Source: CBDDFS01 sp965227255
Lineage (GTDB): Bacteria; Bacteroidota; Bacteroidia; Flavobacteriales_E; Vicingaceae
NCBI GenBank assembly: GCA_965227255.1
Contig: CBDDFS010000001.1
Coordinates: 310,001-374,000, forward strand
DNA: 64,000 nt
Direction of reading: 5' to 3'
Part shown: positions 24,613 through 33,072 of the stretch, piece after piece
Numbering within the stretch: position 1 is the stretch's first letter
Layout: each line of letters begins with the position of its first letter
Program-made: the position numbers and the translations under genes
Notes under the pieces: model-generated
The model's input: the letters and a program-made list of their open reading frames with translations, nothing else
Databases searched by the model: none
What the model was told of the DNA's origin: nothing

Positions 24613-25230
24613 TTAATTTCTGAATGCCTTCTTTACATGGGACCAGGCTTCTTTCATTTCGCTGGAAAAATCATCCCACTTTTCCTCCATGTTGTCCATT
24701 TGACGGTCCACCTTGCCACTCATTTCCTGAATCTTATATGAAAGGTCCTTTCTTTTGTCTTCCCAGTAATCCTTTGCATCGGCTTTGGCAAGATTGAATT
24801 GAACCCACAGAACATCAAAACGAGTTTCGAATCTTTCTACACTATCACTGATGTCGTTGGCTACTTCTTTCACTTTTCCTTCGGCGCTTGAATAAATTCT
24901 CTTCGACTCATTTTCGACGTCATTCAATTTGTGCTTCAGATCTTTTTTCTGTTGCTCAAAAGCATCTTCTGCTTCAGCTCTTCCCAAGGCCGCCTGCACT
25001 CTTAGTTCGTCTAATTTTGTTCTCAAATCATTCAGACTCTCCTTGCTATCGTCCTGAAACTCATTGATGCGATCATTCATTTCGGAAGTCCATTCTCGAA
25101 CTTTACCTTTGACTTTTTCAAATTCATCTCTGGCTTCTGCTGCCCCAAGATTCATCTGAAGATTTAAATATTCAATTTCTGATTTCCACTTATTAAGTGT
25201 CTCTTTTGCTTTGTCTTTGGTGAATTCCAT
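24613..25230 (-). CDS. Cytoplasmic coiled-coil protein with three internal repeats
   Basis: The 205-residue protein is almost entirely charged alpha helix. A motif recurs three times about 65-70 residues apart: LNLQMNLGAAEARDEFEK, LRVQAALGRAEAEDAFEQ and LWVQFNLAKADAKDYWED. Each copy is followed by a long heptad helix. There is no signal peptide. It looks like a structural or stress-related coiled coil of the sll1863-like type. Function unproven. Confidence 0.75.
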   Translation of the reverse strand: MEFTKDKAKETLNKWKSEIEYLNLQMNLGAAEARDEFEKVKGKVREWTSEMNDRINEFQDDSKESLNDLRTKLDELRVQAALGRAEAEDAFEQQKKDLKHKLNDVENESKRIYSSAEGKVKEVANDISDSVERFETRFDVLWVQFNLAKADAKDYWEDKRKDLSYKIQEMSGKVDRQMDNMEEKWDDFSSEMKEAWSHVKKAFRN

Positions 25231-25322
25231 GATCGTGTATTTTAGACCTTTAATTTACACACAGTGACTTAATAAAAGCTAATAAGGAGGTCAATTTTAT
25301 AGGTGACTTAAGTCAGAGGATA

Positions 25323-25384
25323 GATGATGGGATGATGGGATGATGGGATGATGGGATGATGGGATGATGGGATGATGGGATGAT
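25323..25384. repeat. Octamer microsatellite, unit GATGATGG, 7.75 copies
   Basis: Seven perfect units and six more bases without a mismatch make it the purest tandem repeat in the window. It lies in the gap between the coiled-coil gene start and the T9SS cargo stop. Perfect repetition suggests recent expansion. Confidence 0.95.
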
Positions 25385-25388
25385 TTCC

Positions 25389-25409
25389 ATTATTAATTAT
25401 TAACTATTA
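25389..25409. repeat. Heptamer repeat, unit ATTATTA, three copies
   Basis: ATTATTA ATTATTA ACTATTA, directly after the octamer array and before a terminator. Confidence 0.6.
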
Positions 25410-25414
25410 ATTAA

Positions 25415-25440
25415 AAAAGCGCAGCTCGCGCCGCGCTTTT
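25415..25440. terminator. Bidirectional intrinsic terminator
   Basis: AAAAGCGC (25415-25422) pairs with GCGCTTTT (25433-25440) around a GC-rich loop. On the minus strand it follows the T9SS cargo that stops at 25463. Confidence 0.7.
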
Positions 25441-25462
25441 ATTCGTGTAGGTGAATATGTGA

Positions 25463-27229
25463 TCATCGAATGATCAGCTTCTTTATTTCCCGACTTCCAT
25501 CCAGAACCTCAACGAAGTAGATTCCAGAATTCAGCTTATCGGTACTTAATTGTTCGATCATTTGATTCGACTGAAGCTGTAATACAACTTTACCGGTAAC
25601 ACTGTATACATTGATCACAGCGGGTTGATTGTTATTGCGCTTGATCAAAGTTATTCCGTCAGTCGGATTAGGATATAGACTGAACTGTGCTTCTTCCAGG
25701 TTGCCGAAATCGTCGATACCATCAATAATATCCACACGATGATGCGAAGTGTTCGTGATTATTGGTTTGTTGTAATCAAAGTATATATAGGCCTTGTTTT
25801 CAATGTCAGTTCCATAAGGAAGATTCGGCACCTGAGACATTTTAAAGGTCACAAAACCCTGACTACCTTCTGGATCGCTGGCGCTATCGGGCAAGCTTAT
25901 ATCATTAAAGGTAAACTTCAGCAATCTGTCCTCTCCTACATACATATCGTATTCGTGAGAAGATCCAAGCATCTGAAGAGTGGATAGATCCATCTCTTCA
26001 GGAAGTGTATCCTTCAAGACTACTTTGTAAGCTATATCATTTCCTGTATTCTGGAATCGAATGGTGTATTCTATATTCTGTCCACGATCTATGATGTTGT
26101 CCGGACCAATTCCAAGTGGCTGTCCCTGCTTGTCATTGGGATCAAATGAATTGCTAACCGGAAAACAATATGTTTTTCTGTTGTTTGTTGTATCGTTGTC
26201 ACCATTTATTGGCACGATTTCCATTTCCATGCAAATGGTATCTCCAATATTAGCCGTTGTATCCGTTTTAACGTGGAATCTGAACCAGTTGTTATTATAT
26301 CGCCAGTTTTGATTCAGATAGCTCAGGTTGGTAAAACTGAATACCACTGTATCTCCATTAACTCTTGTTGGTGTCGAGCCCCAGGTTGAAGACTGATAGG
26401 TAATGCGCGAATCCGAAAGAATTACCTTGATCTCACCATTCTGGGCATTACATGTTGAGTTATAAGGAGTCACATAAAAATGTCGGGCAAATCCAGGTCG
26501 GAAACCTGCACCTGAAATTACTCCGGTAAGATCAAATCCGGTCCCACATTGAATTCCGAAGTCCAACCCGGAAGTGTTTGTAGAAACATTGGTGTGTCCT
26601 CCTATAGGACAATATTGAGAAAACAACTGTGAATTTAATTTCAGATCATAGGTTCCATTCGGGACATTTATGGAATAATCTCCGGCCGTATCGGTTCTAG
26701 CATAGTATTTCTGTCCATTTGATTTGTTCTCAAGTTCCACCAACAGCCAACGAGCAGAGTATTCTCCGCTGTTGCGAACACAATTATTATTAGCATCGAA
26801 ATACACGTTCCCTGAAATATTTCCGCAGGGTGTTATTACCAATGTGTTCCAACTAAGCACTGTATCTCTTTTGCCGTCTGGAGCAATGCCTATGAACTGT
26901 GGTCTGTAAGTTCCAACTGGTAAATTATTAATACTCCACCCTCTTGGCCATGTCCATTGTGGTGATCCACTACCTTGAACATATACAGTCTGCGTGTCAA
27001 TAATTCCGGAACCCCAGTTGGCAATCAACTTAAACGTGCTTCCAGGTGTATATCCTGATAGATCAAATTCCACGTAATAGTAGTGCCATGAATTCGGACA
27101 AGAGGTTATGACAGGAAGCAGAGTACTGTCAATGTACGCCGTATCGATGGAAAATGTGGTTTGACTTTTTGATAGGTTGAATGATAGCAATAAACTGCCA
27201 AGGACGAGTAATCGAGTAATTGTTTTCAT
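25463..27229 (-). CDS. Large T9SS cargo with SdrD B-like and DUF11/DUF7619-like domains
   Basis: The 588-residue protein has a signal peptide ending SKSQ and an N-terminal adhesin-like region. A collagen-binding B-type domain (SdrD B-like) follows: GNISGNVYFDANNNCVRNSGE and GDYSINVPNGTYDLKL, about 135-215. Then comes a bacterial Ig-like repeat domain of the DUF11/DUF7619 kind: DPNDKQGQPLG, IEYTIRFQNTGNDIAYKVVLKDTLPE, and ENKAYIYFDYNKPIITN. A type A sorting domain ends it (YPNPTDGITLIKR to GIYFVEV). Surface-exposed or released; probably adhesive or structural. Confidence 0.88.
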   Translation of the reverse strand: MKTITRLLVLGSLLLSFNLSKSQTTFSIDTAYIDSTLLPVITSCPNSWHYYYVEFDLSGYTPGSTFKLIANWGSGIIDTQTVYVQGSGSPQWTWPRGWSINNLPVGTYRPQFIGIAPDGKRDTVLSWNTLVITPCGNISGNVYFDANNNCVRNSGEYSARWLLVELENKSNGQKYYARTDTAGDYSINVPNGTYDLKLNSQLFSQYCPIGGHTNVSTNTSGLDFGIQCGTGFDLTGVISGAGFRPGFARHFYVTPYNSTCNAQNGEIKVILSDSRITYQSSTWGSTPTRVNGDTVVFSFTNLSYLNQNWRYNNNWFRFHVKTDTTANIGDTICMEMEIVPINGDNDTTNNRKTYCFPVSNSFDPNDKQGQPLGIGPDNIIDRGQNIEYTIRFQNTGNDIAYKVVLKDTLPEEMDLSTLQMLGSSHEYDMYVGEDRLLKFTFNDISLPDSASDPEGSQGFVTFKMSQVPNLPYGTDIENKAYIYFDYNKPIITNTSHHRVDIIDGIDDFGNLEEAQFSLYPNPTDGITLIKRNNNQPAVINVYSVTGKVVLQLQSNQMIEQLSTDKLNSGIYFVEVLDGSREIKKLIIR

Positions 27230-27361
27230 AACGTTTGGTCTTAGATTTACTCATAGACGACAAACGTTATAATTGGTTGCCAATTTGACGCAAGAAAATT
27301 GTGGATTAGAAAGGGAGGTTGTTCATTAGACGAGAGAACATTGACATAGGTTGCATGAGAA

Positions 27362-27389
27362 ATTATGAATTATAGATTATAAATTATGA
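27362..27389. repeat. Heptamer repeat, unit ATTATGA, four copies
   Basis: ATTATGA ATTATAG ATTATAA ATTATGA without gaps, in the spacer between two minus-strand genes. An inverted counterpart lies at 27438. Confidence 0.8.
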
Positions 27390-27437
27390 AATCCAAACGA
27401 TGTCAAATACAATCGACAGATATACCACCAAGAGTTG

Positions 27438-27472
27438 GTATAATTTATCATTCATAATTTAAAATTTATAAT
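27438..27472. repeat. Heptamer repeat, inverted ATTATGA-type, five copies
   Basis: On the minus strand the units read ATTATAA ATTTTAA ATTATGA ATGATAA ATTATAC. The block abuts the stop codon of the DCC-family gene and is inverted relative to 27362-27389, 48 nt away, so the two can pair. Confidence 0.75.
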
Positions 27473-27867
27473 TACAAAAACCTCTCCTCCAACCCCTCCT
27501 CCGGCACTCTACAAGCCTCTCTCTTGCCAAACCACTTGTATCTGTTTTTGGCTATCCAATTGTAAATTCCATCGCGAATGAACTTGGGAATGATTATGAA
27601 GACATAGAACATTGGCCAAAGTCCATCCATCTTTCTGGAAATTCTGAGAACGGCAGAAGAACGTTCATAGACCTTACCACTTTCTAGATATATTATAGAA
27701 TACAGGTCTTCGGACAGATTATATTTTGAGAGAATCTCTTTGCTCTTCTCATCCTGCAGAGCAGCAAATTTCAGATGAGCTTTTTTATCCCGGTCGATTA
27801 CAAAATTCACGGTTGAATTGCACAAATTGCAAACACCATCAAAGAATATAATATTGTTTTCCTGCAT
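27472..27867 (-). CDS. DCC-family thiol-disulfide oxidoreductase (DUF393)
   Basis: The 131-residue protein begins IIFFDGVCNLCNSTVNFVIDRD, the DxxCxxC signature that names the family. RSSAVLRI and a C-terminal RYKWFGKREACRVP also fit. A thioredoxin-like redox role is likely; the substrate is unknown. Last gene of the exbB-exbD-tonB-folC run, sharing one base with folC. Confidence 0.88.
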   Translation of the reverse strand: MQENNIIFFDGVCNLCNSTVNFVIDRDKKAHLKFAALQDEKSKEILSKYNLSEDLYSIIYLESGKVYERSSAVLRISRKMDGLWPMFYVFIIIPKFIRDGIYNWIAKNRYKWFGKREACRVPEEGLEERFL

Positions 27868-29087
27868 CAGGGAATGACCTCGGCTACTACAAAGGTACTT
27901 CCACCAACATAAATGAGATCATTTTCGTTAGCATTTCTCTTTGCTTCTGCCAGCGCATCACTTACCGTGGAATAAGCCTGACCTTCCAGACCTTTTTCAC
28001 TACCCAATTCCATCAGACTTTGTTGATCCAGTCCACGCGGGATATTAGCCTTGCAGAAATAATAGGTAGCATCTTTTGGGAGTAATTCCAGAATTGATTC
28101 CACATCTTTGTCATTCACCATGCCCCAGACCATGTGTAAATTGTCAAATGACAAATTCTTTATCTCACTCAGGACCATTACAACTCCTTCTTTGTTGTGA
28201 GCCATATCCACCAGAACCCTCGGATTTTTAGAAATAAATTCCCATCTTCCATGAAGTCCGGTGTTTAATACAACCTTATTCAGTCCATAATGGATACTCG
28301 GATTAGAAATTTCATATCCAATGCCTTTTAAAACTTCTATTCCATTTAGGACAGTTTGAATATTCTTTTCCTGATACGGACCTTTCAGATCACTTCCAGG
28401 AGATTCAAATTGGTTATCCTGAGCAAATATCAACGGGGCATGTAAGGTATTTGCGCGATCTTCAAAAACCGGTCTTGTTTCATTTACAAATTCACCTACT
28501 ACAACAGGTGTATGATCTTTGATGATACCCGCTTTTTCCCATGCAATTTTTGGCAATGTATCTCCCAGAAACTGCACATGATCGAATCCAATGTTCGTGA
28601 TAATACACATCTCTGGTTTCATCACATTGGTTGAATCCAGTCGACCACCCAGACCCGTTTCAACAATGGCCATATCCACTCCCTGCTCCGCGAAATAATG
28701 AAAGGCCAGAGCCACGGTCCATTCGAAAAAAGAAGGATGAATGTCCTCTACTAATTCCCGATTCTTTTGAACGAAATCAATGACCTCATTCTCTAATATA
28801 TCCTTTCCATTGATTTTGATCCTTTCTCTGAAATCCTTGAGATGCGGAGATGTATATAATCCAACCTTCATGCCATTCTCTTGAAGTATGCTGGCCAGCA
28901 TATGACTGACAGATCCTTTGCCATTGGTTCCGGCAATGTGAATGGACTTGAATTGAGTCTCCGGATTATTGAGTCGACTTAAAAGTTCAATGGTATTGTC
29001 GAGATCAACCTTGTAAGCTGCCTTGCCTTCTCTTTGGTAAATGGGAAGTTGACTGTAGAGATAGTCGAGACATTCCCGGTAGGTCAT
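27867..29087 (-). CDS. folC: Folylpolyglutamate/dihydrofolate synthase FolC
   Basis: The 406-residue Mur-ligase-family protein has P-loop HIAGTNGKGSVSHMLASIL, YTSPHLKDFRERI, ETGLGGRLDSTNV, NIGFDHVQFLGDT and VDMAHNKEG. It adds glutamate to folates and makes dihydrofolate from dihydropteroate. It shares one base with the TonB-like gene upstream and with the DCC gene downstream, so all are one transcription unit. The length is normal. Confidence 0.93.
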   Translation of the reverse strand: MTYRECLDYLYSQLPIYQREGKAAYKVDLDNTIELLSRLNNPETQFKSIHIAGTNGKGSVSHMLASILQENGMKVGLYTSPHLKDFRERIKINGKDILENEVIDFVQKNRELVEDIHPSFFEWTVALAFHYFAEQGVDMAIVETGLGGRLDSTNVMKPEMCIITNIGFDHVQFLGDTLPKIAWEKAGIIKDHTPVVVGEFVNETRPVFEDRANTLHAPLIFAQDNQFESPGSDLKGPYQEKNIQTVLNGIEVLKGIGYEISNPSIHYGLNKVVLNTGLHGRWEFISKNPRVLVDMAHNKEGVVMVLSEIKNLSFDNLHMVWGMVNDKDVESILELLPKDATYYFCKANIPRGLDQQSLMELGSEKGLEGQAYSTVSDALAEAKRNANENDLIYVGGSTFVVAEVIP

Positions 29088-29872
29088 TATCCCTTGACTA
29101 AGAATGTGAAGACGATCTGCCCTTTCTGCTGTTCAGGGGCATCGTTATCGGTATTAAATTTTGTGCTCAGTGCAGCATCCTTGGCAATTTTGTAGAGAAT
29201 GCTGGAAGTTGTTGTACTTCCTCTGGCGCCAGGAGTGGCTCTGACAACATTGCCATATTTATCGACAATGATGTCTACCACAACTTTCCCTTCTTCCTGG
29301 GAAACATCCTTGATACGAGGTTTGGCGACCATGCGCCTGCCTCCAAGGTTAAACGAGAAACCAGATCCTCCGGAACCGCCAACATAACTTCCACTCTCCA
29401 ATGAACCCGAAGGATCACCCTGGTCTCCCTGATTATTCGTATTACCATCGCTGGTAGATTTGTTCTCAGACTTATTCTTCCATTTCGACATGGCGTCTGA
29501 TAATTCCTTGCTGGGTTTAGGTTCTTCTTTCACAACCTCTTCCTCGCGAATGCTTTCACTCTTTTCTGTATTGATCTTTGGTGCTTCTTCAGCATCCGAA
29601 GTGATCATTTCTTCTGCGACGGCTTTCGAAGGAGAAGACTCTTGTGATATAGTTTCTTTTATGACCTGCTGTTCGGTTTCAACATTGGCCTGAGCCTGTA
29701 CAGCACCGCTTCCCTGACTGCTTGTTCCGAAATTGATCAGAATACCTTCTTCAGGTGGAGGTGGCTCGAGGTATGTAAGTCCGGTAAATAAGAACAAGGC
29801 TATCAGGGCAAGGTGAAATAACACCGTCCCCGTCAAAGCCTTTTTTTCGTCCTTATTGAAATCTAAATCCAT
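29087..29872 (-). CDS. TonB-like energy transducer
   Basis: The 261-residue protein has a single N-terminal helix (TGTVLFHLALIALFLFTGLTYL) after a short cytoplasmic stretch. A Pro/Glu/Lys-rich linker (about 40-140) is followed by a Gly-rich stretch. The TonB C-terminal domain (about 180-261) has VVVDIIVDKYGNVVRATPG and KGQIVFTFLVKG. It transmits proton-motive force from ExbB/ExbD to outer-membrane receptors. It follows exbD with a shared base. Confidence 0.88.
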   Translation of the reverse strand: MDLDFNKDEKKALTGTVLFHLALIALFLFTGLTYLEPPPPEEGILINFGTSSQGSGAVQAQANVETEQQVIKETISQESSPSKAVAEEMITSDAEEAPKINTEKSESIREEEVVKEEPKPSKELSDAMSKWKNKSENKSTSDGNTNNQGDQGDPSGSLESGSYVGGSGGSGFSFNLGGRRMVAKPRIKDVSQEEGKVVVDIIVDKYGNVVRATPGARGSTTTSSILYKIAKDAALSTKFNTDNDAPEQQKGQIVFTFLVKG

Positions 29873-30267
29873 TATCCGCCTGGTTGAGTCGCCAGAACCA
29901 TTTTTAGTCGGTTCCGACTGGCAATGTCCATTACTTTCACTGCCTCTTGTATAGGTAACGACTTTTCTACATGCAATATTATACTCGGGTCTTCTTTGCC
30001 TGCAATTGTCCGTAACAGAAACTCTTCCAATTGCTCAAAAGGAATCCTTGTTCGATTTACATAATATTCATCAACGGCTTTTATGCTCACTGAAACCGTT
30101 TGTTTGGCCAATGTTTTGCTTTCACTGCTCGGTAAAAGCAGCTTCAATGCGTTCGGACTGACCAAGGTAGATGTCAACATGAAAAAGATAAGCAACAGGA
30201 ATACGATGTCGGTCATCGACGACATGTTGAAATTGGGACTGATCTTATTTCTGCTTCGAATAGCCAT
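29872..30267 (-). CDS. exbD: Biopolymer transport protein ExbD/TolR
   Basis: The 131-residue protein has an N-terminal cytoplasmic tail (NKISPNFNMSSMTDIVFLLLIFFMLTSTLV) whose Asp at about residue 18 in the helix is the conserved proton-pathway residue. A periplasmic domain follows (SIILHVEKSLPIQEAVKVMDIA). It partners ExbB encoded immediately upstream. Confidence 0.92.
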   Translation of the reverse strand: MAIRSRNKISPNFNMSSMTDIVFLLLIFFMLTSTLVSPNALKLLLPSSESKTLAKQTVSVSIKAVDEYYVNRTRIPFEQLEEFLLRTIAGKEDPSIILHVEKSLPIQEAVKVMDIASRNRLKMVLATQPGG

Positions 30268-30983
30268 TAGTGCGCGGGTTCGTGAAGTATGTCAAGGAAT
30301 TCCGTAGATCTTGCCTCAAGAAGAAAAACTACTTTCTCCACTCTGGCAACAAGCATGTTGTAACCGATGTATGCCAGAATACCAACAACCAGTCCGGCAA
30401 CCGTCGTGACCATGGCCGTATAAATACCCTCGGCAAGCATTTCCACATCGATGTTTCCACCGGCCGAAGCCATTTCATGGAAGGCAAGGATCATTCCAAT
30501 GACCGTTCCAAGGAATCCGATCATAGGAGCTGCACCTGAGATCGTGGCCAAGGTGGCAAGGTTCTTTTCCAGCTTGTACAATTCAAGTTTTCCGGTGTTC
30601 TCTATAGCCGCACCAATATCACTTAATGGTTTTCCGATCCGACTCACACCTTTCTCAATCATTCTTGCAACAGGATAGTCTGTGCGCTGACAAAGATTTT
30701 TGGCTTCATCCAGCTTACCGGCCCGTATCGATTCTTTGATATTATTCATGAAATCTGCATCCTCTTTGGCCCCTTTCCTGATGGCCGTGAATCTTTCGAT
30801 GAAAATATAGACGGCAATAATGGAAAGAATAAATAACGTGAGCATAACCAACATTCCTCCCGGACCACCTTGAAAGATTAAATCCATGATAGGCATGGTT
30901 TTTTCTTCCTGCACAACGCCTTCAACGGCATCCTGTGCTTCCTCTCCAGTTACCTGGATCTGCATTAGAAAATTTAAAAGCAT
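30267..30983 (-). CDS. exbB: MotA/TolQ/ExbB proton-channel protein
   Basis: The 238-residue protein has three helices, with GGMLVMLTLFILSIIAVYIFIERF first and the hallmark GAAPMIGFLGTVIGMILAFHEMA and AMVTTVAGLVVGILAYIGYNML. It forms the proton channel with ExbD to energise TonB. First gene of the operon reaching folC and the DCC gene. Confidence 0.93.
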   Translation of the reverse strand: MLLNFLMQIQVTGEEAQDAVEGVVQEEKTMPIMDLIFQGGPGGMLVMLTLFILSIIAVYIFIERFTAIRKGAKEDADFMNNIKESIRAGKLDEAKNLCQRTDYPVARMIEKGVSRIGKPLSDIGAAIENTGKLELYKLEKNLATLATISGAAPMIGFLGTVIGMILAFHEMASAGGNIDVEMLAEGIYTAMVTTVAGLVVGILAYIGYNMLVARVEKVVFLLEARSTEFLDILHEPAH

Positions 30984-31074
30984 AGTATTCCTTTTGATGC
31001 TAAGGTAAATACAACGCAGGTCTGAGGAAGATTATTGAATTTGATTTACCAACAGAGAGATGTTAGTCATTCTT

Positions 31075-31109
31075 AAATGATAAATGATAAATGGCAGATG
31101 ATAAATGAA
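31075..31109. repeat. Heptamer repeat, unit AAATGAT, five copies
   Basis: AAATGAT AAATGAT AAATGGC AGATGAT AAATGAA, ending 15 nt after the stop of the TPR gene on the minus strand. Confidence 0.75.
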
Positions 31110-31124
31110 TGAGGATCAATGAAC

Positions 31125-32294
31125 CTATTCCGTGAGGTAGGTCTTGATGTATGTCTTGATCTTATCCTTGTTGTTTCTGGAAAAGTCAGCGAACTGACCG
31201 TATAGGTCGAAATGAAATACAGAAATAAAGACATAGCAATCCAGATATCCCTTATCTCTCATTTCTCTTGCAAAGGAAAACTCTTCAGGTAATTCTGATG
31301 AGCTATCAAGCATCTTTTCCCAGCTGTACACCTCCAGGTATTTTGCATCTGTCTTATCATTCTCGACAGAAATGATGCCTGTGTCGGTACAATAGTTTTC
31401 TACTTCTTGTCTTGCTTCCTGATAAACTGTCCAATGCGACTCCTTGACTTTTGAAATTGCATTCCCTTTTTGATTCACTTCGCTTCCTCTTGGGATCCAA
31501 TGCTTATTCAATTTCTTCCCTCCTCTTTCGAGCAGATCTTCGTACTTCATAAACATGCTTTGATCAGGATAAATACAAATCGCCTCTACACATGCCTCTT
31601 TGGCCTCCTCATCTTTTTTTGCATAACTAAGAGCGTCGGCCAAATATTTCCTGGGCTCCAACATATCGTCGTGCATTTGTATTCCCTTTTGGAAATAAAC
31701 AATGGCACTATCCATATTCTCAAGATACCAATAACAATCCCCGATATATATCGTGGCCTTGTAGAAATCGGGTTGAATTTCCAAGGCCTTTTGATATTGC
31801 AACAATGCATTTTCGTATTCTTTTTTTCCGAAAAACTCTTCAGCCTTATTAAACTCACTTCTGGCTTCAGAAGAAATATTCTGATCAACTTCCTTATCGA
31901 TAAGATATATTCTGAGAATCATGGATGCTTGAGGGCTCTGAGAGTAAAGCAAAGCTTCTCTGCTCTTGGAAATCATCTCAGAGTAACTCTCTGTCGTGTT
32001 CAGATATAGATCTTTTTGTTTCAATCCACCCATCTGCATTAACATTATGATCGCCGGATCTGATGCATTCTTATTTGATATTTCATATCGCGAAGAATAC
32101 ATTTTCACAAGTAGATCCCAATTGTCCTCAGAGGGATTCTTATCCTTTATCTTTTCCATCATCGAAATGCCCTTGTCGTACTTTCCCGAATTGAACGTTT
32201 CAATGGCTTTCTCGACTTTGGTATCGGTCTGACCTTGCACATAAGTAAAACCAAAGTGAATAAGGAAGAATAGAATGCTAATGAATTTCATCAA
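31125..32294 (-). CDS. Secreted TPR-repeat protein
   Basis: The 389-residue protein has a signal peptide (FISILFFLIHFGFTYVQGQ). Tetratricopeptide repeats follow, for example FFGKKEYENALLQYQKALEIQPDFYKATIYIGDCYWYLENMDSAIVYFQKG (about 155-205). A unique C-terminal 130 residues with CYVFISVFHFDLYGQFADF is not recognised. Probably a periplasmic scaffold. Confidence 0.75.
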   Translation of the reverse strand: MMKFISILFFLIHFGFTYVQGQTDTKVEKAIETFNSGKYDKGISMMEKIKDKNPSEDNWDLLVKMYSSRYEISNKNASDPAIIMLMQMGGLKQKDLYLNTTESYSEMISKSREALLYSQSPQASMILRIYLIDKEVDQNISSEARSEFNKAEEFFGKKEYENALLQYQKALEIQPDFYKATIYIGDCYWYLENMDSAIVYFQKGIQMHDDMLEPRKYLADALSYAKKDEEAKEACVEAICIYPDQSMFMKYEDLLERGGKKLNKHWIPRGSEVNQKGNAISKVKESHWTVYQEARQEVENYCTDTGIISVENDKTDAKYLEVYSWEKMLDSSSELPEEFSFAREMRDKGYLDCYVFISVFHFDLYGQFADFSRNNKDKIKTYIKTYLTE

Positions 32295-32316
32295 TGCTCA
32301 GTGTTTAGGTTTCCAT

Positions 32317-32946
32317 TCAATAGCGACAGGCATAATCTTTGATCGTAATCACCCCATAACTTAAAACGTCAATTCTTATCCAAGCGTATAGGGTATCTGA
32401 TGAATTGAATAACCTTAATGCTACATACTTATCAATTGCATTCTCCCAAGGCTGATACCATGATGACCCACTGGAAATTGAAAATCCAGATGAATAGAAT
32501 ACAGATTTATCGGCAATATAGAAAAGAGATTCCTTGCTGATTGTGTCACCAGAATTAATAATGCTAGGTGATTCTAAAAATTGATCTACTGAGTCCTGAA
32601 TAACTTCTGAATTATCCAGAGAATTCAATGTAATGGCCGTAGAATAATATCCATTCCCTCCTTTTTCCCACGCGTAGAACTCAATATCATTAAGGCCATC
32701 TTTATCAATGTCATATTGAAGGAAATGTTTGATGTCACGAGATCCAGTTCCTGAACTAACACTTAACGTAGTGTCTTGAATATCTGTGTAAATAACACCA
32801 TCGGAAGTTCTGTCCCCCGCCAAGATGAAATTATACTTGATTTCAGGTTTGGTCTTTGGCTTTTCCTTTGGAGCATCATTCTCTTTCTGACATGAAATGA
32901 GCAGCAACGAGATAAAAAAATAAATTATTACACGAACAAGCATCAA
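32317..32946 (-). CDS. Lipoprotein, unknown function
   Basis: About 209 residues with lipobox LLISC, followed by QKENDAPKEKPKTKPE, a charged surface-type linker. The mature part has a DIDKDGLNDIEFYAWEKG stretch like an EF-hand-type or Asp-rich turn. Two adjacent ATG codons (32946 and 32943) can serve as start. Confidence 0.65.
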   Translation of the reverse strand: MMLVRVIIYFFISLLLISCQKENDAPKEKPKTKPEIKYNFILAGDRTSDGVIYTDIQDTTLSVSSGTGSRDIKHFLQYDIDKDGLNDIEFYAWEKGGNGYYSTAITLNSLDNSEVIQDSVDQFLESPSIINSGDTISKESLFYIADKSVFYSSGFSISSGSSWYQPWENAIDKYVALRLFNSSDTLYAWIRIDVLSYGVITIKDYACRY

Positions 32947-33013
32947 TACAATTTGATTGTGATGTTCAATAAAAATACCAATAATGTGTAATAGGCAAGA
33001 AGGTTAGTTAGAG

Positions 33014-33067
33014 ATCTATGAGCTATGATCTATGATCCGCTTGTGCTATAGAAACTGTCGACTGTCG
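33014..33067. repeat. Heptamer repeats ATCTATG (3 copies) and ACTGTCG (2 copies)
   Basis: ATCTATG AGCTATG ATCTATG fill 33014-33034. ACTGTCG occurs twice at 33054-33067, just after the nhaD stop. The ATCTATG unit is repeated again 22 kb away at 55499. Confidence 0.7.
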
Positions 33068-33072
33068 ACTAG

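Noticed and set aside
25323..25409. CRISPR array
   Set aside because: Units are 7-8 nt without spacers; it is a microsatellite.
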